Shown here: positions 21,640-33,889 of the stretch, one piece after another
How the letters are laid out: the number at the start of each line of letters is the position of its first letter
How positions within the stretch are numbered: position 1 is the stretch's first letter
Made by a program: the position numbers and the translations under genes
Assembly (NCBI GenBank): GCA_002197995.1
Contig: NGZR01000006.1
Coordinates: 1,116,001-1,180,000 of the forward strand
Length of the DNA: 64,000 nucleotides
Direction of reading: 5' to 3'
Origin: Gaeumannomyces sp. JS-464
Lineage: Eukaryota; Ascomycota; Sordariomycetes; Magnaporthales; Magnaporthaceae
Notes under the pieces: generated by a model
Databases searched by the model: none
Told to the model about the DNA's origin: nothing
What the model saw: the letters and a program-made list of their open reading frames with translations, nothing else

Positions 21640-23300
21640 TTTCCGGTTAATCGACGCGTATGCTAACTTAATAACGCTAAAAATCCATTTAAACTATTCG
21701 GAGCTATATATATCGAACGTTTTTATTTCCGCTTAATAAATGCGCGTATTATGTTCGGTTTTGCCGCAAATGCTACATCGTTAACGAATCGTCGTCGCCT
21801 TTTTTTTTAACTTTTATTATCGCGCATTTTTTGTTATAACTACCCATTTAGCTTTTATTAGTTTAAAACATTTCGTATTTTTTTAACAATACGTAACTTT
21901 TTTTATCGGATACGTATTTTTTAGCCTTTCGGCGTTTGCTTAATATTTTGTTCGCTTTGCAAAGCGAAACAATTTCGGCTTTAAAAAAAGCCATTTAATG
22001 TATTATCGAACTCGTTTTTTTCGCAAGCTAATTTATAACCGCTAGCATAAATAACGGAAAATTACTTCGGTAATTGGAAATCTGAATTTTAATATATTCG
22101 GATTGCGAAATTGCGTTTTTAGCTATTTAAAGCGTTTTAAAAGTCCAAAATTCGGCGTTGTTTAAAAGCTTTTTCAGGGGAATTAAAATTCGTAACTTTA
22201 TATTTAGCTTTTTTAAAACCAAATCCGGATTAAAAGGAGTAAAGCTAGCCTTTCGAAAACTTTTTTAAATATTTCTTTCAGTTATAAAGTTAAAAAATGC
22301 CGTTTTAAACGCCGAAAAAAATTTAACTTTAATTACGTAATTAACGTATAACTTTATTAGGTTTTCAATTTTTTAACCGTACGCTTTTTTTAATAAGCCG
22401 AAATATTTAACATTAAGCGGTTAAAAAAAATAAAACGAATATAAAAGCATGCAAAGCATAATAATGTTATATTTTTAGCAATAAAGCTCGAAATTTGTGG
22501 AATAGTAGCTTTTATAACCATCCAGCATTAACAAACGATAAATGCATTTTATACGCGATGCAATATGCTTATCGAAATGCTAAATTTATTTCAAACCGAG
22601 CTTATTTGTAATCTACTTGTTAGCATTTATTAAAATAACCTAATCGTGTAAAAAGCCGGTTTTCGAATACCAATTAGCCAAATAGTATTGCATTTTAACA
22701 ATAATAAAAAAGGAAATTGCTTAACCATAATAATTAACTTTTTAAATAATTATAACCCATTTTCGGTTATTAAGCTAAACTAGCTTTGCTTTACCACGGC
22801 TTTTTAACGTTATAACGATTATAACGGTAGCGATTATATTTATAAAAAAGCCGGTTTCGTTAAAATTGTAAATATCGTTATTTAAAATGCCATATTTAGC
22901 TATAATATTCCGTATAAAGTCGAATTACGCAAAAACGAGCTTGGGATATTCGCATTTAGCTTTTTGGTAATCGTATTTTCGAATTTAACGCGTACCGAGC
23001 TCTAAGCGGCGTTTAACGAACCTCGCGACCCAGTTGGTTTTAACGGCGCCCGCGTCGCGTTCGGCGAGCAATCGGTTAGCTAGATTTTTAACACTAAAAA
23101 GCCGGGGAAGAAATGCGCGAAAATCCAGCTCGAATATGTATTTAATAAGTGCCTTTTTTTCGGATTCCGTTAATTTTCGAAAGTTAAGCTCGTGGTCGCA
23201 TCGAGCAGGTTGGCCGCTTTTGCGCTAGGCGAAAATAAAATAGTTAACCGCGTAAATTTTAACGGCATTCCAAACGCTTAATTTCGAATCCGATTTAATA
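21640..23300 (-). pseudogene. Mariner-2 transposase relic
   Basis: This minus-strand relic is parallel to the mariner-1 transposase. The C-terminal zinc knuckle reads CSICGKTEHNTR (near 21750-21785). The motif around the first catalytic Asp lies near 22840-22870 next to a KAGF..-coding stretch. The N-terminal LLAERDAG-type segment is readable as its antisense near 23040-23075. Stops and transitions are more numerous than in mariner-1, so this copy is probably the older. Confidence 0.65.
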
Positions 23301-23410
23301 GCTTACAAAATTAAAATAATTTTGCTTTCGTTGCTTTTATTTGCTATTATTTATTGTGGAAATATTCGTAAATAAAGTTTAATTAACGCGTAAACGCATA
23401 TTAGTAATCC

Positions 23411-23694
23411 TGTAAAAAGGCTCGCCGCGATAATAGCGGGCTACCGCTATAGCAAGGAGTTTTAGCCTTGTTTACGGGCTCGAGCCACGTGAAAGCCTAA
23501 AGCACCCCAAGCACGTAACAAAAGGCTTAGGGAGGGCCACGCTACTTAGGCAGCTTGTAAGAAGTAATTCCCAAATTGCCGAAACAAGCTAAAATTGTCG
23601 TATTTACCTTATAGCAATATAAGCTTTTAACTTTTAATCACCGTTTACAGTTATCGTAATTACCTCGTACAGGTTTTCGGCTTACCTCGTAACA
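23411..23694 (+). repeat. Left LTR of Gypsy-D
   Basis: 284 bp, from TGTAAAAAGGCTCGC to ACCTCGTAACA. It aligns without length change to 41350-41633. The differences are almost all C/T and G/A, with this copy the more decayed. It is preceded by target duplication AATCC. Confidence 0.95.
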
Positions 23695-23699
23695 TTTTT

Positions 23700-25560
23700 C
23701 AACTTTTACCATCTTTTTAAAAATACGAGCCGTTCGTTATAAACGCAAACGGTTAATCGAATACGACGTCGGGCACGGTAACCTAAAGAAAGCCGCTGCC
23801 CCGTGTTTTAACGCGACCTAATATTCGCTCGCAAACGGCACGTTATTAACCCGCGATTTTTTTAGGGCTCGAAGAAAAATTTCGAAACTTTTTTAAGCAA
23901 AAAGGCAATTACGCTTTGGAAAACCTTATAAACTAAATGCATTGTAGCTTTCGAAAGCGGAACCACGTTTCGAATCCGTTTACCTTTTTGTTAAAAAAGT
24001 CGAGGTAAAACGATACCCCTAAAAACGATTACGTTTATAACGAAACCGACGATAACCGAGTTTATAACGACCGTTGCGACCTAATTTCGTTAAAAGCCGC
24101 GAAACGATCGCGTTAAATTTACGGGCCACCGAAATATAGGCATAAGGAGGAACGTTATCGAAAGCACCGTTAAAAAAAGCTAACCACGCGTAAAATCCGC
24201 TTTTTAAAACGCAATTAGTTTCGTTTTCGTAACCCTTCGCGTTTTACCCGACGCGCGGAATCCCGCGCTTTGGGGGCATTATATTACAGCTACCGGGGTA
24301 GGGAAAAACGGGAACCTTTAGTAGACCGGCGTTTACATTCCCCGAAAAACCGCAGTCGTAATACGCAAAACTTTCGAAACGGTAATTTACAATTTGCTAA
24401 CCTTTTTAAAAAAGTCCTTTTCGTTAAAGATAAAAATTACACACCTTTTACCCGTTATACAAAACTTTTAAAATATAGCGTAAAAATTTTAAAACTTTAC
24501 GTTTCCCTTTTGGAAATTCGAAATTGGATTTAAACTATTAGCAAAAAAAACGCGTTATATAATAAATTTTTTAAATAAGTGCAAGTTATTTAAGCAATGT
24601 TTTAATTGCATTACGAAATAGCTACGAACTGGAAAACCTATGCAAAAGGGCTATACGGGTCCACGCAATCCTAATAATAAACGTGGACCGATTTCGTTAA
24701 CTATTTGGAAAAAAAAACGAATAAACTTAACCATTTAAATTTATTAAAATTAAATTATTTATAAATAGCTATACTAAAAATATTACGACTTTCCAGTATT
24801 ATTTTTAACTAAATGGCAAATATTAGCTTAAAAAGTCGAATTTAAAACCTTATAAACGGACTTTTAATAGCTATTTCGATTATCGAGAAAATTTTCCTTT
24901 TATTTGCAGGATTAACTGCAAAATAAGTTAATAGTAAACGCGCAAACCAATTAAGACATTTCCCGGAACGTCGCTAATGCCGCGGAAAAGAAATAAGCCG
25001 TAAAAAAAAGTAAGTCCAACGTAAAAACGTCCGATTATCGTCCTTATTAAAAGTCCTATTAAAAGTAACGGACATCCGGGTATTAGGCTTAAAAAAGGGA
25101 CGATAAAAACAGACGCTTAAATCGGCGGGAAAAGCGCCGATATAAAGGACGGGACGATTCGCGCCGCTTTAACTCGAAACGGCAAAACTCCCGCCGTTAT
25201 AACCAAAAACGGGAAATTTCCGTTTTTTTAAATTTAGCACGCTTTAAGCGAAGCAATCGTCGGGCTATAACGGCAAAACCGGAAAACTAAACCATTCGGG
25301 CTAAAAGCCCGGCAATTGCAATAATTGCGAACAATTAAGCCATTAAACGGTTAACTGTTACTTTAAACCCAAAAAAGTAAAAGCAATCGACGTTTATTAC
25401 TTTAACGATAAGAAATTCGACTACGACCGCGTTACCAGTGATAATAATAAAAACGAGCGCGTTTTAACGCGAAATGAAAACTACCGGTCGTAATCCAATT
25501 CGAACTCCGAATCGGGAAACGAATTTAGCCGCTAAATAACCTTTACTTCCGCGGTTTTAA
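23700..25560 (+). pseudogene. Gypsy-D gag relic
   Basis: Plus-strand basic and charged text runs from just after the LTR, with a CCHC-type zinc knuckle near 25319-25365. It reads NCNNCEQLSH then TVNCYF, where CxxC, His and Cys are all visible although a stop follows the His. An Asp-rich stretch (DYDRVTSDNNKNE) follows at about 25420-25460. This is the normal order of nucleocapsid then protease linker. Many stops. Confidence 0.6.
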
Positions 25561-26796
25561 CATTTTAAATATAAAAGGGTATAGTTATTTATTTCGGACG
25601 GGCATAAATGTTTAAATTATAAAGCGATTAGCTAAAATACTGGTAAACTTTAATACGAACGCTACGGCTAATATAGTAAATTATAAGTTCGTTTGGAAAT
25701 ATAAAATCCTAAAAGCATATATGCTATTGCCTAAGCTAATCGGCGTGCAAAGCGCGCTTATTAAATGCTATAAAGCGTATTAAATTACGCTAAAAGCATA
25801 AAATAAAAAAGGCTAAAAGCGGGATATTACGGCGCTTTTTTACGCTATTTAAAAAAGCGCCAACGCTTTGGATATCCTTTTAAAACACCCGACGATAACG
25901 GGAAAAGGCATTAACTTATTTAATGCCGATTAATTATAAAAGTTTAATACCGTTTAAATGCATAAGCTAAACGAATAGGCTGCCGTTATAACGGCAAAAT
26001 TCCCAATATATTAAGTTTAGTTTACAAAAGCGGTAATAGGATATATAATAGCCGTTTACCACTAATTAAGCATTTACGAGCCGGTAATTCCTACGTTAAA
26101 CGAAAAAGACGAGGAAAAGTTAACAAAGCCGTTCGATTTTCGATTGCAAGCATATGCCGACGTATTTTCCAATACGAAAGCGAAAAAGCTCCCGCTGTTA
26201 AAAAAGCCAAACATGCTATTAAACTAAAAAAAGGAGCTAAGTTTCCTATAAAAGCCTTATATTTAACTTTGGAAAAACAAGCAGCAATATTAAAAAAATA
26301 CCTCGAGGAAAACCTTGCGTTAGGAAAAATTACCTTTTTAAAAGCAAACGCGAGCTTTTTAATGCTGTTCGTACTTAAAAAAAACGGATTTTTGCGTTTA
26401 TATATCGATTACTAATCTTTAAACCAAATTACGCGCAAAAACCGCTACTTATTGCCTTTTATATTCGATTTAATAAATAAGTTAGCAAAAGCCAAATGGT
26501 TTTTTAAATTGGATTTGCGGGGTTGCTTACCATCGCATTCGCATTCGATTAAAAAACAAATGGAAAATAGCATTCCGTACTAAATATAGGTTATTTAAAT
26601 ATACCGTAATTCTATTTAAATTAATTAACGCCTCGTTTATTTTTTAAATTTACATATACCAAGTATTAATAGGCTTTATTAATTACATTTGCGTAATATA
26701 TTTCGACGATATTATTATGTTTTTTAAATAAAAGAAAAGTACGAACAATATGTAAAACAATCCTAAATAGGTTTTTAATTATATAAGCTTAAAACG
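25560..26796 (+). pseudogene. Gypsy-D protease and N-terminal reverse transcriptase relic
   Basis: A readable block at 26220-26480 gives the pre-RT region (LKKGAKFPIKALYLT-like text) and RKNRYLLPFIFDLINKL with KAKWFFKLDLRG at about 26470-26522. The active site YFDDIIMFF lies at 26699-26725 with both catalytic Asp residues kept. The coding text then stops at the left end of mariner-1 (26797). The protease D-T/S-G could not be located. Confidence 0.7.
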
Positions 26797-28648
26797 TAAT
26801 CCATTAGTAAGTCGCGCATATTACCAAGTCGCACTTATACCCGACCTCCGGTTAATCGACGCGCATGTTAACCCAATAACGCTAAGAATCTATTTAAACT
26901 ACTCGGAACTATATATATCGAACATTTTTACTTCTTTTAACAAGTGCGCGCATTGTGTCCGGCCTTGCCGTAAATGCCACATCGCCGACGAGTTATTGTC
27001 GCCCTCTTTTCTTAACCCCCATAATCGCGTATTTTTTGTATAGCTATCCATCCAGCTTTTGCTAGTTTAAAACATTTCGTACCTCGTTTATAATAAGTAA
27101 CCCTTTTAGCTTAACACGTGTTTTTTTAGCCTTTCGGCGTTTGCTTAATGCCTCGTTCGCCTTTCGTAGCTTTAAGCACTTTTTTTTTAAAAGGTTAACC
27201 CGATGCATAATTGCTTTAGCCTTTTCGTTAGCTGGTTCATAACCGCTAGCATAAGTGTCGGAAAGCTGCTCCGGTAATTGGAAATCCAAGTTTTAATATG
27301 TTCGGATTGCGAAATTGCGTTTTTAGCTGTTTAAGGCGTTTTGAAGGTTCAAAGTTCGGCGTCGTTTAAAAGCTCCTTTGGGGAGTTAAAGTTCGTAGCT
27401 TTACATCCAGCTTTTCCAAAACTAAATCTAGATTAAAAAAAGCAAAGCCAGCTTTCGGAAACCTTTTTAAATGTTTTTTCGGTTATAAAGTCGAAAAATG
27501 CCGTTTTAAACGCCGAAAAAACTCGACTTTAATTACGTAGTTAACGTGCGACTTTATTAAGTCTTCGATTTATTAACCGTACGCTTTTTTTAGCGGGCTA
27601 AAGCATTTAACGTTAAGCGGCTAAAAGAAGTAAAACGAATACGAAGGCATACAAAACGTAATAATGTTATATTTTTGGCAATAAAGCTCGAAATTCGTCG
27701 AGTGGTAGCTTTCGTGGCCGTCCAGCATTAACAAACGATAAAACCCCGTAAAACGAGCTGCAATATGTTTATCGAAATGCCGAATCCATTTTAAGCCGAG
27801 TTCGTTCGTAATCCACCCGTTAGCGCTTATTGCGATAACCTAATTGCGTGAAAGGTCGGTTTTCGAATACTAATTGGCTAGGTGGTATTACCTTTTAACG
27901 ATAATAAAAGAAAAAACCGTTTAACCGTAATAGTTAACCTTTTGGATAATTATAGCCTATTTCCGGTTGCTAAGCTGGATTAGCTTTGCTTTATTACGGC
28001 TTTCCGACGTTTATAATAACTATAATAGCGGCGATTATACCTATAAAAAAGCCGGTTTCGTCGAAATTATAAATGTCGTTATTTAGGATGCTATATTTGG
28101 CTATAATGTTTCGTATAAAGTTAAATTACGCAAATACGAGTTTGGGATTTTCGCATTTGGCCTTTTGGTAGTCGTACTTTCGAATTTAGCGCGTGCCGAG
28201 CTTTGCACGGCGTTTAACGAACTTTTCGACTTAGCATTTGCCGACGGTGCCCGCGTCGCGTTCGGCGAGCAGTCGGTTGGCCATATTTTTAACACCAAAA
28301 GGCCGGGGAGGAAATGCGCGAAAATCCAGCTTAAATATGTATTTAATAAGCGCTTCCTTTTCGGATTCCGTTAATTTTCGTAATTTGGGCATGTTATCGC
28401 GTCGAGCAGGTCGGCCGGCGCGTTAGTCGCGCATGGTGGATTTAGAAATATCGTAAATTTTAGCTGCCGAACGCAAACTTAATCCACGAGTAAATTGGAT
28501 TACTTGCATAGCAAAAACAATCCTAGCTTTTTTCGATGTTAATGCCATTTGTGGTTATTAAGAAATTAAAATTGGAAATGGAAAACGCGTATTGCGATGG
28601 AAAATGCGCGATTTGGTAATATGCGCGACTCGCTAATAAACCACGTTA
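26797..28648 (-). mobile_element. Mariner-1: Fot1/pogo-type Tc1-mariner transposon
   Basis: 1,852 bp. The right end, reverse complemented, reads TAACGTGGTTTATTAGCGAG then TCGCGCATATTACCAA. The left end reads TAATCCATTAGTAAG then TCGCGCATATTACCAA, so the TIR is kept but a few outer bases of the left end are lost. TA lies at each border. Gypsy-D RT text stops at the left border and resumes at the right (FKCEFFKNYVKFLGF), proving insertion. A single transposase lies on the minus strand. Confidence 0.9.
26880..28548 (-). pseudogene. Mariner-1 transposase relic (Fot1/Pot-type, DDE)
   Basis: Starts at ATG 28548 (MALTSKKARIVFAMQVI). An N-terminal helix-turn-helix of the psq/CENP-B type follows (LRSAAKIYDISKSTMR), then GRPARRDNMPKLRKLTE, IFKLDFRAFPPR and MANRLLAERDAG. 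The first catalytic Asp motif YNFDETGFFIG is at about 28048-28080. A charged coiled-coil segment (27062-27289) precedes a C-terminal zinc knuckle CGIYGKAGHNARTC (about 26950-26990), with one Cys changed to Tyr. Stops interrupt it at several points. Length of about 550 codons is normal for the family. Confidence 0.85.
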
Positions 28649-28649
28649 C

Positions 28650-29500
28650 GCGAAGCAATTTAAATGCGAGTTTTTTAAAAATTACGTTAAATTTTTGGGA
28701 TTTTACGTATTCCGGAAAAGTATTTTTATAAACCTTAAACGCATTAAAGCGATTTAAAAGTGGTAACTTTTAAAATCCTATAAAAATATTTAAATATTTT
28801 TAAAATTCGCGAACTTTTACCGCAAATTTATCTTTAACTATTCCCGAATGGTCGTTTCGATAATGGAGCTATTAAAAGGCAGTTAAAATAGGAAAAAAAA
28901 GGAATGTTTAACTAGCTACTTGTAATAGCCCGAGCTTTTAAAAGGTTTAAAACGGCGTTTAAAAACGCGACAATTTTTAAGCATTAAAACTTAACTAAAA
29001 AACACGAGTAAAAACGAACGCTTTTACTAAAGCCATTTTTACCATCCTATTTTAACTAACGGATAAGCAATAGCATTTTATAGCTTTTTACTCCCGCAAA
29101 TTAACAAACGCAAAGCAAAAGTAAATTATAAAATAGTAAAAATTACTAGCTATTATTAAATCCTTCGAATATTAGCGCTAATATTTGGAAAGCGCGTTTA
29201 AGGTGTTTACCGTTTTAACGAACTATTAGGCGTTAAAAAAAGTGATTTAAACCCCGGCCAAAAACCTTCGAAATAGGTTAGCGCGATAAGTGTACCGGTT
29301 ATCCTAGTTTAACTTTAATATCGAATATAAGTCGGGCAAAACTAACCCCGCAAATAGTTTATCCAAAAGGTTAAATTATATAAAAGGAAAAATCACATAC
29401 GAAAACGTCGTCCTATTACTCGCGGCTAAATTAAACTTGCTACCGCATTTATTAAGTAAATTAACTTAACAAATCGCTGTATTAACAATTAAAAGAAATT
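28650..29500 (+). pseudogene. Gypsy-D RT C-terminus and RNase H relic
   Basis: Text resumes after mariner-1 with FKCEFFKNYVKFLGFYV (about 28659-28710), the thumb/connection region of RT. Then come FANFYRKFIFNYSRM (about 28800) and AFKRFKTAFKNA. The RNase H end reads KSGKTNPANSLSKRL near 29330-29375, corresponding to the family pattern N-P-A-D-x-L-S-R. Decayed by stops. Confidence 0.65.
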
Positions 29501-30090
29501 GCTTAAATATTATAAAACAATATATTTAAACTGCAAAAATAATTCCGATCCGGGGCTGCGACCCGCAAAACAGGCAACGCGCCCGTTTAAAAAGGAGTAG
29601 TTATAACGTTAACCTTTTAAACTATTTATTTCGGGTTAATGCTTTTATAAAAAGGAAAAACGAAAAGCAAATACCGTTAAAACCTCGCCTAAAACGGGCA
29701 CGTTCGGAAATCGCCGAAAATAACTAGTTTTACGGTTTAAATTACAAATAGCTATGCAAATCCCTATCGCAACCTTTATTCGCGCAAAAAAACGAAAATG
29801 GCAAGTAAAGTTTAATTTAAAAGGTAATTTAAAAAGGTTAGCGATAATTTAGCTTTAGGCAAAAGAAAAACTGCTAGCAAAAAAGCCTAAAACTAAAAGC
29901 GTTATTTATAACCAATTGCTTTTTCGCTTTATTATTATCGAATTAATAAAAAACGAAACGGCTAAAACCGACGAATTAAGCTAAACAATATACCAACTAA
30001 TTAAGCGGTTATAAACGCAAAACTAAAAGGTTATCGCATTACGTGCTTTAATAAAAAACGGTACCGGGATTTTAAAAAATCAACCCGCTT
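29500..30090 (+). other. Gypsy-D linker, no gene recognised
   Basis: Lys-rich plus-strand text with stops and no recognisable motif. It probably links RNase H to integrase in Gypsy-D. No repeats except where the 30.1-kb array begins. Confidence 0.4.
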
Positions 30091-30094
30091 GTAA

Positions 30095-30450
30095 AAGCAA
30101 TGCCGCGCGAAGCCGTAATGCCGTTAAAAAAAAGCGATGTTACGCAAAAACGTAAAGCCGCGTATAGCAATAATGCCGTTAAAAAAAGCGATACTATGCG
30201 AAATTGTAATACCGTTAAAATAAATAATGCCGTGCAAAGTCGCAATGCCGTGCAAAATCGCGATGCCGTTAAAAAAAGCGATGCCGTGCAAAATCGCAAT
30301 GCCGTGCAAAGTCGCGATGCTGCTAAAAAAAAGCGATACCGTTAAAAAAAGCAATGCCGCGTAAAGCCGCGATGCCGTGCAAAGCCGCGATACCGCCAAA
30401 AAAAGCAATGCCGTATTAAAACGCGATGCCGCGTAAAAACGCAATGCCGT
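30095..30450 (+). repeat. Minisatellite array of GCAATGCCGT / GCGATGCCGT units
   Basis: About 20 units, each ending in AATGCCG or GATGCCG. Most are spaced 15-20 bp apart, and they alternate between a TGCAAA form and a TTAAAAAAA form. In frame they encode Asn/Asp-Ala-Val repeats on the plus strand and Ala/Leu-rich repeats on the minus strand, which explains the overlapping open frames here. The array lies inside the Gypsy-D pol region. Confidence 0.85.
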
Positions 30451-30479
30451 TTACAAAGGCGATAAAGCCAAAAAAGGCT

Positions 30480-31320
30480 AAAGCTTTTATAAAAAATACT
30501 ATATAAACGAAAACAAGTTTTATACTTTTGGAAACGCTTAGTAATTCCTGTTTAAAAAGCATTTCGAGCTTAAATTATAGCATAATATTATAACGATTTT
30601 CGAATAAAGCATTTCGAAGTATATAAAACGGTGGAACTAATTAAACGCAAATTTCATTAGGAAAACGTAAATAAAAATATCGCGAAATACGTTCGCTTTT
30701 ATTAAATATGCTAAAAAGCGAAAATGTTAAAATATAAACTTTATAGCGAATTTTAACAATTTTTATTACTTAAATGCCTTTTTTTAAAAAATTAGTTTAA
30801 ATTTTATTACAAAGCTATTAAAATGTTTAACGTTTATAAGTTAAACGTATAATGCAATGCTTATAATAATAAACCGCTTTACTAAATACGCCAAGTTTAT
30901 CCTCGTACGGAAAACAATTTCGGCTTTTTTTTTGCCTAAATGTTATAGCAATACGTTAAATGCTAATTCGGCACCCTCGAAAGTATCGTAAATAACCGAA
31001 ACTTGCTATTTACTAGTTATTTTTGGATTAAGTATAAAAAAACATTTTAATCCGCCCGTTGGTTATTTATTACGTTCCATTTTTAAACCGACGGCCAAAC
31101 CGAACGTATTTACCAAACGTTAACGCATTATTTGCAAACGTTTATTAACCGGGAAAGGTTTAGCTGGGTAACGGTATTATATAAAGCCGAATTCGCTTAT
31201 AATAACGCAAAGCACAAAACTATTAAAATTAACCCTTTTAAAGCTTTGTATAGTTTTAACCTACGTATATATAAAGTTATAACAAACTTAAAAAAACTAA
31301 AGTTTAAAAAGTGCTAAAAA
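30480..31320 (+). pseudogene. Gypsy-D integrase relic
   Basis: The core's C-terminal part is well preserved. After text around 31080 comes the conserved H-P-Q-T-D-G-Q-T-E-R region (decayed upstream, TDGQTERIYQTL clear at about 31087-31125). MQTFINRERFSWVTVLYKAE and FAYNNAKHKTIKINPFKAL follow, an open frame to 31317. The third catalytic residue (Glu of TER) is kept. The upstream zinc-binding and first two catalytic motifs are unreadable. The same subfamily occurs as a fragment at 54.53-54.85 kb on the minus strand. Confidence 0.8.
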
Positions 31321-31950
31321 GGCTGCATTATATTCGTCGGATTAAAGCCGATATGCGGACGAATTATGCTTAAACAGTAAAAGCTTAACGCCGGTATTAC
31401 AACCAAAAACGATAACTTTAAAAATACTAAAAAGGACAAATCGTGGAACTATTTTTTAAAACTTTTAATTTAAAACAAAAAAGCGCAAATTCGTACCTAT
31501 ATATATTTAAATACCTGTCGTAAAAAAGGTAAAGAGTTTTGCTTATAAAGTTTAATTGCCGGCCAAATATAGTTAATTATATACCGTTTTTTTATCGCTT
31601 TATTAAAACCGTGGGACGATTTTAAACCTCGGGTTTCCAATTCCGCTTTTCCAAATTTGGAAAAGAAAACCGAAAAATGGGAAAAAAAACGTGGTTAATA
31701 TGCAAAAGCAAAACGAATCCCGCTCGTTTTTAATAAAATAAGCAAAATAACCGGCAAAATATAATATATGGAAATTAAAAAAAAACATTTAAATAATATA
31801 CAAAAGCTAATTAAAAGCTATTTTAAAAAAAAGCGCAAAACGCACCGCAAATAAAATAACTTTATTTCGGGGTTAAAAAAAAAGAAAAGTAAAAAAAAAA
31901 AGGAAAATGAAAGTTTAAAGCCGCCGAAAAATCCCTAATTATTACTCGAC
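31321..31950 (+). pseudogene. Gypsy-D integrase tail and chromodomain relic
   Basis: RLHYIRRIKADMRTNYA, then KRRYYNQK-like text, and a GPY-type region (SANSYLYIFKYLS, where the GPF motif is lost) lead to LIKFNCRPNIVNYI. A decayed proline/aromatic segment follows where the chromodomain should be. The decay is strong and the chromodomain assignment rests on order and family knowledge. Confidence 0.45.
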
Positions 31951-33730
31951 GTTTAATAACCGCGTTTTAACAAAAAATCCTCGTTATTATCATTTCCCTT
32001 TTTAAGTTTCGAATTATTAATAAATCGAATTATAATTTAAACTTTAGCGATTTAGTATAAAATCGGGTCGCCGTTAATATTAACGAATAATAATACGTCG
32101 TTAAACTTAATTTCCATTTCGTAATTTAAACCTTTTTTAAACTTTTTATTCGAAAGGTCGAAAGCTTAACCTTTGTTAAAAACCTTTTATTATAACTTTG
32201 GAAGTTGGAAAAGACGAACGCCGTTAATAGCCGAGTTAAGCACGATATCGTAAAAAAGCACGAAACGCAATCCCCAATTAACGCAAGCTATAACCAAAGC
32301 TTAACCTTAAAAAATAAGCTAGCCTATCCGAGCTAGCATTTCGTTAACCTTAGTAAGCTCGTTATAAAAAGCGTGCCGAATATGCATTTTCAAATACGCC
32401 GCGAATGCATACCTTTTCGCGAGCAGCCGGTAATACCGAACATTTATAAATAGGTTTTAAAACGTCGGGAAATGGTACGAATCGTAATCGTCGAATTTTT
32501 AAAGGAAATAGCGATATAAAGGTTTTGCCGAAGTTAAAAAGGCGAATTTAATAAAAGTTTAACTATTATCGGCAGTAAAGTAAAAAAACCACGATAAATC
32601 GAAAAATAAGTTATAACGGAAAAATTATAAAAGTTTTTTATAAAAAATAAGTTAAAAAAGGCGAAACCGCGTAATAAGCTTACCAAAGGATTTAATAAGC
32701 TATTATACATTTATTAGCATACTTTTAACAAGTTTAAATTAATGTTAAAAGGGAAACCTCGAGGTAAAAAACGATAAGCTTAACCCCGGTAAATGTACCG
32801 AAAATAACGGCTTATTTTAATAATGCCGGTAATACATACTAAATCGTGTTTAAAATGCGTCCCACCCTAAAAAAGGTTGGTTATATAGCAATTGCTATAA
32901 AAAAAGGCGTCGAATATTATTAAAAGCCACCGTGCTAGTAATAAAAGCAACTTAAACTCGCTAGCGGTTTTTTTTGCAAAAAAACGCAAAGTAAAACAAT
33001 GCTTTTTATCGGCGAAATCGTTAAGCTCGTCGAGCTAACAAGTAACGCTAACGGGGTATGCTAATAACGAAAGTATTTCGAAAATCCAAATTAAAGCTAA
33101 ACCGGGAAGCGGAATGGCAAAAAAAAGCGGACTTTTTTAAAAATGCTATAATTAGCAAAATAATAAAAGCTTTTTTCCGTAAAGCTAATTACAATCGCCC
33201 GTTTCGCATTATTAAAAGCGAAAAGGCGACGGCGAAATGCTTTATTAGCGGTAACGTCGTAAAACATAATTTTGCGGCAAAATCGGGTTAGCGCACGCTT
33301 AAAACGAGCGAGCCGAAAGGGAGGACGAAAACGTACAACCGCGACCGCAGTTAAAAAAGAAAGCGTAATTAAGCGTAATCGAAACCGCAACCGCAATTGG
33401 AAAAAGCTTAAATCCGGGCTAAATAAAAAGCGTAAAAAAATCGCGGGAAAAAAAAGCGCTAATTTTAAAAAGCAAACGCAGGCTTTTATACGTTAAAAAC
33501 GCGAGTTTTATAAGCAAATAAGCAATGCGAAGGCAAAAAAAACAAAGCAATAACCAGCGGCGTTTAATCGTTATTATTAATTGTGTTATTAAAAGGAAAG
33601 AAAATAACGCCGGCCGGCCGGAAAAAACACAAAAGGTTTACCGGCAAAACCGCTTTTGCTTTAACCGTCGCCGGTTTTACACGGCCAACGCTACCGAAAA
33701 CGCTATTAAAATCCCATAAGCTTTATTAGC
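31951..33730. other. Unassigned segment between the Gypsy-D chromodomain and the LINE
   Basis: AT-rich, with short Lys/Arg-rich frames on the plus strand (33058-33291, 33272-33496), typical of RIP-decayed Arg/Gln-rich coding DNA. No motif recognised. It may contain the 5' untranslated region of the LINE, Gypsy-D 3' sequence, or both. The LINE 5' boundary was not found. Confidence 0.4.
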
Positions 33731-33889
33731 ATTTTGCCAAAAAAAAAAGCTATTCGCACTTTTACATTACCAAAAAAAACAAAAACCAGTTTAGCTGCTG
33801 CGACTTTAAAAACGCGTAGCCGGTTAGCCTTTCCAAATAATCCAATTTCGACGCTAAAATCGAACTCCTCGCAGCCGATTCGACCTCGG

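Noticed and set aside
30095..30450. CRISPR-like array
   Set aside because: Units are 15-20 bp without unique spacers, lie in a eukaryotic retrotransposon, and look like a decayed minisatellite.
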